Assembly (NCBI RefSeq): GCF_018873765.1
Contig: NC_057921.1
Span: 19,032,604 to 19,096,603, forward strand
Direction of reading: 5' to 3'
Length of the DNA: 64,000 bases
Source: Telopea speciosissima
Lineage: Eukaryota > Streptophyta > Magnoliopsida > Proteales > Proteaceae
A program made the translations under genes and the position numbers. Below, in pieces: positions 56,083-64,000 of the stretch (within the stretch, counting starts at the first letter, position 1; every line of letters starts with the position of its first letter). Under the pieces are notes generated by a model. It did not search any database and was not told the origin of the DNA. It saw only the letters and a program-made list of their open reading frames with translations.

Positions 56083-59000
56083 CGAGGCCCATGACCTCTT
56101 AACATCCCTTTGGAATCAACCCACAAATCCAAGTGACAGAATAAAAGATCGTAATCCAAATACATAGGACCTTAAATATCTATCTTAATTCTTACTTATG
56201 ATTGTTATTAAATCCTAAGCATATTCACTGATTATTCATTCCTTAATTTGATTGAGGTTTCAACTTCCAACATTCTCAAGTATTATATATTAATTCATAG
56301 TATTCAAACTTGGATCCTATGAAATTAGATAAATTAATCCATAATTGACAGTACAACGATATTTATTTAGCATGTTTAATAGGATATTTTGAGTTGTTAT
56401 ATCAAGTATATTAGTGTAAACTTGAGGAAGATTGGATTGTTTCTTTCCCTGGTGGCTGATGGAAAGGGAGGGGAATAAAGGTGACCAAATGAAACATCCA
56501 AAAAAGACATCCATTATGTGATTATTTAGACCTATAAAATCTCATGGCCCGGAGGGGACCAATTGAATGATTTTTTTATTTTTATTTTTATTTTTTCTTT
56601 TTCTGAATAAGAAACAATTTTATTCAGATAACTGACATGATCAATCCAAGGTTTGATTACAAAATATCAAAGACCAAGTAATTGAATATGGCCAAAGTAT
56701 CTCACATGTCATTTAAACTAGGGGATTGGTAATGCCAATAGATTCTCGAGAAACAAACTGTAAACACAGCTAACAAGACAAAAGTAGACATGGAAAATAT
56801 CCTCAAGAGATGAACAAACCACCAGTGTCATAGAAACAGTAGACAAAGCCATATGGGTGTCTACTTTAATAACAGCAATTAGGTTTGGCCTCGAGATTCT
56901 TCGATCCTCTTTTCCAATGTTGACTCTGGCTTCAGCTCCGACTCTAGCTCCACCACAGGATGTGTGGCCAATGAGCGCTGCATCCTCAAACCCCTTTTGA
57001 TGAGAGTTGACGGAAAATCATCAATGCAAGGAGATGGGTCACTGTCGATTTGTCGAGTTTTCGGCTCAAATACTTGAAACACTGGGCCGAAATGATGAGA
57101 AGGAAGGAATGGACCAATTGAATGAATGGGTCGTAAGCAAGCTTCACTTACCAAAACAAATTCATTATTGTTTTAAGACTCTGTTTAGGGGTAATTCATA
57201 TAGACCTGCTTATAATAGCCAAGGAACCACTCATGGCCAAACATGCATGGGCTGTACTGGGTTCAACTATTGTCAGCCCAGCTTCAGCATGTTAAACGTT
57301 GGGCTTTATAAAAAGATATGGACTTGGCAGGTTAAATTTCAGGTTGGGCTGGTTGAGCTTGTACTATACCAGCCCAACAGACAGCCCTAGGTTTTACAAC
57401 TAGGGCTGCTACAGAGTCGGGTTGGGCCAGACTTGTTAAAATCTCAATCCAACTCTAAGTCCCATTAGTTAGGCCCAGGCCTGGCCCAGCCATACCCGTC
57501 CCATAGAGTCGGGTTGGGCTGACCCTTATTGGTCCTACCAGTGAACAACCTTAGGCATGAGGAGTGGCTGATCTTGGCCTTTTGAACTGGGTAAGCCTCT
57601 AGATTGGTTGATTGATTAGAACTTGCTAAAAATAAAAGATTAACCAATTGCAAATAGAAAAAAAAGTTGGTACTCAAGCATTGCTGAAAAGATCTATGCA
57701 CCTCATTCCCATCTTTGGGACTAGAAATACGTATAGAACATCATAGGCTTTGAGATATCATATATGAATTCAACAGGAACAATTGAAAGTGAAATTAAAA
57801 GTCAATGGACAGTGGACACCCATGATATAGTTCTTTGTCCTTCTTAGCCTTCAGCATTATGCATGACACAGCTGGAGGATGAAATATGATATAGTCCAAC
57901 TCTTTCAAGGAAGGGGGGAGAGAGATGCAGGGACTGGGCCAGACTAAGGAGAAGAAGAAGAAGACAGAGTCGGCCTGGGCTGGGCCAAGCTGCGCCTAGC
58001 CCAAAGCCTCAATCCTGGCCCGGCCCTGACCCGCCCTCAGTGCCAAACTGCCAGGGTATCTCAGCCCAAGCGCTAGCCCTGTTTGGGCTCAGGGCAGGCT
58101 TAGGCCGACGGGGCCAAACTTGCACCCCTACTTAACGATAATTTTGGGATTACTATTTGGATAGCCTAGCGAGAGCAGTTCATCATTAATTCAGTTGCTG
58201 CCATATAGCCAAAAGTATAATTTCATTACATTCTTTGGTAAGTCTGTAATAACCATAAGTAATACATACAGCTCCATCAAAGCAAGGCTCAGATGGATGG
58301 CTCAGTGTGACGGATTTTAATTAAATTTAAAGGTTTGTGATTTGAGGCTATTTAATTTTTTTTTTTTTTCTAGAGAACTGATTTGATGATAATTAAAATT
58401 GATCATCAAAAATAAAGAAAGTAATTTCATAAAATTTCTGATGGGTTCTATCCATGAATTTGGTTAAGGTTTGAGGGTCAGTATTACCTGATCGAATTGG
58501 GCTGTCAAAATGTGCTAAACTAGACTGGGCCACCTAGAAGGTTGCAGGTTTTCCGGTTTGGTTCCCATTTTTTAAGACTAATGTTAAAAAATTGAACCGG
58601 ATCGACCATTAAATCTAGTTCAACGTTTATTCGATTTTAAGAAATTATATATGATGAGCCAAAAGAATGTAATCAATGATTTCTTTCTTTACCTACTTGT
58701 GATACAAATAAATAAACAAAGAGAGAAAGAACTCCACCCGGTTGTGCTAGGCACGCCGCCGTCCTTGCACCTTGAAACAATGTCGCATAAAATGATCATC
58801 GCACCCCTAGTCATTTCTATGGTTCCAAGGGGATGCGAACCAATTGGGCCACGACTTCAAACTCGGGCAGAACAGTATTTGGGAGACCTGTCTCAAATTC
58901 ATTTCTGAGGGGATCAACGAGTCAGCTCAGGATCAATCCAAACTGTTACCAAGTGAACTCAGTTGATGCCGCCAATCTGATCATGATCTCTATATCTATG

Positions 59001-59289
59001 GTTCTAATCTAGTCTGACCATCTGGTTTGGTTTGGTTTATAACCAAGAACAATATGATGTTTTACCAATTGGTGCATAGTTTTACAGGAAAGATAGGCTC
59101 ACCTAATCCAAAGTTGGGGCATTATATTTCACTATAATGCTTTCTCCCATTATGTATTAGCATAAATACCCCTAAATTTTTTTTCGTTACAATTTGATAT
59201 GGTCAGATGAGTCAATCACCATCCTTGTTTTATTAAAGAAAAACAAATACATATGTACAAGGATAATGACTGGGACATTTTACAAGCAT
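56083..59289. other. Intergenic with GC-rich dispersed repeats
   Basis: No gene supported. 57400-57540 and 57950-58110 hold many variants of GGGTTGGGCTGG, GGCCCAG and GGCCTGGCCC, which look like relics of a dispersed family. T/A tracts occur at 56570-56600. Open frames here are short and unlike any family I know. Confidence 0.45.
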
Positions 59290-59363
59290 GGCCTATTAGC
59301 TCAGTTGGTTAGAGCGTCGTGCTAATAACGCGAAGGTCGCAGGTTCGAGACCTGCATAGGCCA
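59290..59363 (+). tRNA. tRNA-Ile (anticodon AAU)
   Basis: A 74-nt cloverleaf with no intron. Acceptor stem GGCCTAT pairs with ATAGGCC, discriminator A. The anticodon stem TCGTG/CGCGA carries the loop CTAATAA, with anticodon AAT at 59324-59326 (A34 is normally edited to inosine). The T arm GCAGG/CCTGC carries loop TTCGAGA. Internal A box (TAGCTCAGTTGG) and B box (GGTTCGAGACC) fit RNA polymerase III. No CCA is encoded. Confidence 0.97.
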
Positions 59364-59364
59364 A

Positions 59365-59377
59365 TTTTATTTTTTTT
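59365..59377 (+). terminator. Pol III terminator of tRNA-Ile
   Basis: TTTTATTTTTTTT begins two bases after the tRNA end. T4 followed by T8 is a strong Pol III stop. Confidence 0.85.
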
Positions 59378-59385
59378 CCACTCCT

Positions 59386-59513
59386 ATAATTCTCCTTTGT
59401 GGCATTTCCCTATATTTTAGGCTAGAATTTTACCAAAGAATGGGTGCTCAATAATTCTCCTCTGGCATTACCCTTTATTTTAGGCTGGAATTTTACCAAA
59501 GAATGGGAGCTCA
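59386..59513. repeat. Tandem duplication of about 64 bp
   Basis: 59386-59450 and 59451-59513 share ATAATTCTCC, TATTTTAGGCT and AATTTTACCAAAGAATGGG with small indels. It lies just downstream of the tRNA. Confidence 0.85.
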
Positions 59514-60544
59514 CATGGATCTACCAATGTATTACTGTAATGGACCATTGGGACTAAATCACTACATATGGCTTAGTGAATCTCAATCTCAAGACCCTTA
59601 TCAAGAACTGAAAGTTTGTTTTCTGTTTTGGTCTCCTAGACAAGTAGAACCATAATGTTCCAGCTTATGCTTCCTTTCAGTATATAAACGTGATTGTATT
59701 ATAATTATGATACACGAGTAATGTAAATTTATATAATAACCCCCCACTCCCCCCCCCCCCCCCTGAAAAAAGAAAATGTAGATGAAATGCATTGAGGCTT
59801 TGCATCAATCTCCTATGGCAATTGGATGGACCTCAATACAGAACAGGTTGATGTAGAACAGGAGTAAAAGGCCTGATTTAAGATTCATTATTCTCTAACT
59901 ACTACTGCAATGCTAATTGATTATTGTTGAAAGGTCCAACACAAAACCTTTAGGTTATAGTTCTATAACTTCAAATATATACCTCCCTCATATGTGGGTG
60001 GAATGAAATATCACTGTACAAGTGGAAAGACACATGAGGGGAAGAAAGGAAGCATGGGCTCTAATACCACGTTAGAGGGTCCAACCCAAAACCGTAAGGC
60101 ATTAGAGCTCCTCAAGTATATGAAGGCACCTAGTACCTAAACAAACTGATGTGTGACTATAGCTCTATATAATCTCAATAACAATTTCAATATTTTACAT
60201 TTTAACACTTAAGCCGTTAAGATGTTAGTAATTATAACCTCGAGATCTTCCATCTTTTAAGTGTTCTCCAAGTACTTTTCATAATGTGTTGTTACTTCTT
60301 TTGTTATCATTTTTTTTTTGTAGTCTACACATCAAAGGTTTACTCATTAGTGGTGAATCTATATCAAATGCTCAAATGATCTGAACAGCAGTCTTTCTAA
60401 TGGATAATCTTCTTCATTCATTCTGTAATTATTTAATCTGTAAGACATTTCTATCAAGTAAACTTATTCTTGGTAAGAAAAACAATAACTCAAAAAAGAA
60501 CATAGGTACAATATGCAACCAGTGTTCTTGGTCATTAACTCATT
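59514..60544. other. Intergenic and presumed 3' end of the ABCB gene
   Basis: AT-rich, with a C-run at about 59748-59763. The 200-300 bp before 60545 are probably the 3' UTR of the ABCB gene. No other gene seen. Confidence 0.5.
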
Positions 60545-63500
60545 TTACTGTCGTTGTTGCTGTTGCTGTAAGTTGATTAGCTTATAATAAGCGCCTTCCT
60601 TGTTCTCTGATAAAGTAGAGTGGTTCCCTTGCTCTATAATCTTTCCATTTTGCAAAACTGATATTCGATCAGCATTTTGGATGGTAGACAACCTATGTGC
60701 CACCATTACCGTCGTTCGATTCTTCATTAGCCTATCAAGGGCTTGTTGAACGACACGCTCAGATTCCACATCGAGAGCACTAGTGGCCTCATCAAGAAGC
60801 AAGATTGCTGGGTTCTTGAGAACAGCTCTGGCAATGGCAACCCGTTGCTTCTGTCCACCTGATAGTTGCACCCCTCGCTCTCCTACTTTGGTTGAGTAGC
60901 CCTCAGGAAGGCTACTGATGAAGTTGTGTGCATTAGCAAGCTTAGCAGCCTCAATTACCTCTGCTTCAGATGCTCCATCTTTGCCATAAAGAATGTTTTC
61001 ATAAATTGTTGTGGCAAACAGTGCTGGTTCTTGTTGGACAAGGCCAATGTATTTTCGAAGGGACTTGAGCTTTAGTTTCTTAATGTCCTTTCCTGCAAAG
61101 ATTACATGGAACCTCTATGTTTAGAGAAGGCATGAAAGTTTAAACTTATTTCTAGAAATGTGTGTAGGAAATGCTTACCATCAACCATCACTTTCCCTGC
61201 TGTTGGATCGTAGAACCGCAGTATAAGTGAGAGAACAGAGCTCTTACCAGATCCACTGGACCCTACTAAAGCCATGCTCTTCCCAGCTGTTACTTTGAGA
61301 TTGAAATCTTTGAAGATGACAATGTCTGGCCTTGAAGGGTAATTAAATTCAACACCCCTCAATTCAATTGTCCCCTCCACCCTTGTCACTTCCTCTCCAA
61401 CATCCCCTACAACCTCTGTTTTCCTGTCCAATACAGCAAAAACTGAAGCCAACATCTGGGTCCCTTTCACAAGGTCTGGTGCCAATGCAAGTGTCTCTCC
61501 CATGGCCAATGCTGTTACTATTAAAACCATGAATGATTTAATGACTGATTTGAAGCTGCAGACTCCTTTTCCCATCAAAACAGAGCCATACCTGCACAAA
61601 TTTGCTCATGGCATTAGGCACTTAAGCTATGATATTTGGTAACCAAACATTTTAACAGGTTCTACAAGCCCAAAACACATACCACAAGGCTAGGCCATAG
61701 GATGAGAAGATGAAAAATTGGGAGACACCATATGCAATGCCGGCAAGCTGGCCTCGGCGGAAGGAGTGTTTGGAGGGCTCTTCTAGCTCATGTGCATATA
61801 GATCAATTACCTTATCTTCAGAACAGAATGCGGCAATGGTACGGATGTTGCTTACTGCCTCACCAGCAAGCATGTTAGCTTTGAGATAAGCCTTGTTCAG
61901 ATCACCACCATAACCTTGCATGAAGAGTTTCTGCAACATATATTTAGGTTCTCCTAGTTAGACAAGATCTAATGTGAAGTCTTAAACAATGCATCACATG
62001 GTCAGCAGCTAAACAAAATGGCGAAAAGAGGGAAACCTCGCTGATGTGACCGCTAACAATCAGAGGATATGTAGCAATGATGACTAGTGTGATCCTCCAA
62101 TTCAAGAAGAAGGCAATGATGAATGATGTAATAACCAGAAATATGTTCTGTAAGAGAATTGTGGAACGATCGACCACCATTCCTCGTAGTAGAGTTGCAT
62201 CGGCTTCTAGGCATGATGAGAGCATTGAACTTGTGTTACTCATTTCATCGAACCATCCAATCTCATTTCTCAATATGGCTGCAAGTAAAGAAAAAGTAAG
62301 GTTGGATTAAATTCAAATATGGTAATAAGTGCAGGGGCTCATGGAGAAAAGAAACTAAATAGGCTCTCCCATAAGATGTGATTCTAATTTAGTTAAAGAA
62401 ACTAACTGATCAAATAATGCTTAATCCATTGTCTGACTAGTCCAGTTATGATACCTGTTTTTTCCCATTGGCATCCTTGCACGTTACAAAGACCCATCAA
62501 TGGTAATTACTGTCTTATAACTACATTCTTCTACCCCTTAATCTTTCTACTGAGGCATCTGTTTGTGAAATTCTGAAAATAGATTGGATTTATATCTTTA
62601 TGATCTTTAGTTTATGTAAGACTGGTATATGATATGATGGATGTACCTGCAAACATCTTCTCTCGCACCCGCAGAGTTAGTCGCTCTCCGATGATTCCAA
62701 AGCTAAGGTGCTCGATGGTGTGAAAGATGACGGTCAGAACAGCACCCCCGCAGAAGAAAAAAGCAACCTTCCTGATTTGTTGGCGTGTGGTATCCCAATC
62801 CATGTAATAGGAAACAAGAGCATCTGTAACCCCAAGAGCAAACAGTGGCATCTGGGCACCTGCAACTATTGCACCAATGATGCCAAACACCCCATAGATC
62901 CAGTCAGGAGCCACCATGGAATATATCCTTTTAAATGAAATGCTTTTCAGACTTATGGTCTCAGACTCATCGTCAGCTCCACGACCAAATGATGATTCCT
63001 TATCAGATCGGAAACTGGTCCTAAAACTTGAGGTTGTGCGTGATAGTTCTCGTGAAAGCTTCACACTGCCACAAGAAGAAAGCTCTGTTTTGTCATTTGC
63101 CATGTCTGTATGATTCTAAAACCTTGTGAAAAATGTAACAATGGTGGTGCTAATAGTTAGGATCATTTAATCTGTGTAAAGATTTTGTGTCCATGGGTTA
63201 ATAGTACCTGAGAGGTCGTCCCATGACAGGGCCTTGGTGCTGCAAGGAAGCTGTCTCTTGGAGCTGCACAAGTGCTGCATAGGCACTATTTGGATTTGAA
63301 ATCAGCCCATCATGACTCCCAATTTCAACAATCTTCCCACCATGGACGACAGCAATCATATCTGCATTCCTAACTGTGGAGAGCCGATGAGCCACCACAA
63401 CAGTTGTTCTTCCCACCATGACATGATCAAGTGCCTCCTGCACACTCTTCTCAGACTCAGCATCAAGTGCACTTGTTGCCTCATCGAGGAGAAGTATTGA

Positions 63501-64000
63501 AGGATTCTTAAGAATCGCCCGAGATATTGCAATTCGTTGTTTCTGTCCACCAGATAATTGTACCCCTCTTTCACCAACCTGTGATCATACCAGTCAGTGA
63601 TTCATAATCTAAATTTGAGTATATATGGTGATGAAATTGGCAATTAGAATGAGAAGCAGAGGGAATACCTGTGTGTCATATCTATCAGGAAGGTTGCTGA
63701 TGAAAGAAATGGCATCAGAGAGCTTTGCAGCGCGAGTGATCTCTTCAAGTGTTGCATCATCTTTGCCATATAAGATGTTCTCACGAATTGTTGTGGCGAA
63801 GAGGGCTGGCTCCTGATTAACTAACCCAATTTGCCTCCTAAGCCACTTGAGCTCAATATCTCTAATGTCATTACCATCTAATAGTATCTGTCCAGAGAGG
63901 GGCTCATAGAATCGCTCGATCAATGAGATTACTGTGCTCTTCCCTGAACCACTTCCTCCAACAAGTGCAACGATTTTCGCCGACGGTATATCAAGAGTGA
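60545..64000 (-). CDS. ABCB/P-glycoprotein transporter (ABCB2-like), C-terminal two thirds
   Basis: Seven exons on the minus strand: 64000-63669 (continues outside), 63578-63208, 63065-62647, 62278-62037, 61930-61683, 61591-61179 and 61092-60545. All have GT-AG borders and keep frame, giving 856 aa to the TAA. NBD1 comes first (Walker [10 protein letters not shown] at residues 14-22, Q-loop 62, signature LSGGQ near 118, Walker B ILLLDE). The linker has [14 protein letters not shown]2 starts near [19 protein letters not shown]2 has Walker [10 protein letters not shown] near 650, then [19 protein letters not shown] and AHRLSTI. It ends in a Gln-rich tail. Full-length relatives are about 1250 aa, so TMD1 is off the window. 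Sequence is closest to the Arabidopsis ABCB2/ABCB10 group. It is a plasma-membrane ATP-driven exporter; the substrate cannot be told. No defect seen. Confidence 0.93.

Noticed and set aside
57400-58130. GC-rich palindromic GGGCTGG/CCAGCCC region as an RNA gene
   Set aside because: Degenerate repeats without a consistent fold or promoter. More likely a decayed dispersed repeat.

Overview
This is nuclear DNA of a flowering plant, most likely a woody dicot with a repeat-rich genome. The evidence is spliced host genes (a plant-type R2R3-MYB gene and an ABCB transporter), a eukaryotic tRNA-Ile with internal promoter boxes, and dense nested plant transposons (Ty1/copia, Ty3/gypsy, LINE, CACTA, Mutator-like, MITEs). 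I cannot name the species from sequence alone.

Layout. 1-2.7 kb holds pieces of two copia elements. 5.1-15.1 kb is a long Ty3/gypsy 3' LTR split by a 6.9-kb CACTA element (7118-14028, TSD GTT). That CACTA element carries three exons and the introns of an NF-YB (histone-fold) transcription factor gene. 15.1-18.4 kb holds LINE 3' ends, a MITE and a possible LTR promoter fragment. An apparently intact two-exon R2R3-MYB gene lies at 19838-20877 on the minus strand, with its TATA box near 20965. 21746-26560 is a complete but broken copia element on the minus strand with 226-bp LTRs. 26.6-33.4 kb holds three LINE fragments, two MITEs, and a 1.4-kb Mutator-like element (28775-30178) with a hAT-like MITE inside it and a 435-bp tandem duplication over its right end. 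33.4-51.9 kb is an old MULE: a GRF-zinc-finger ORF converges on a MuDR-type transposase gene, which is itself cut by a gypsy solo LTR (35429-38358), a LINE (38468-41917) and a 9.2-kb copia element (42417-51651). The two latter insertions have perfect target-site duplications. 51.9-59.2 kb is mostly non-coding with MITEs and short tandem repeats. A tRNA-Ile(AAU) gene lies at 59290-59363. 60545-64000 is the 3' two thirds of an ABCB2/PGP2-like transporter gene on the minus strand that runs off the window.

Only three loci look like functional host genes: the MYB gene, the tRNA and the ABCB gene. They are independent of one another. Nearly everything else is transposon sequence, and every transposon protein gene seen carries stops, frameshifts or truncation. 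The most unusual feature is the NF-YB gene segment inside the CACTA element. The MULE locus is the best recorder of insertion order.
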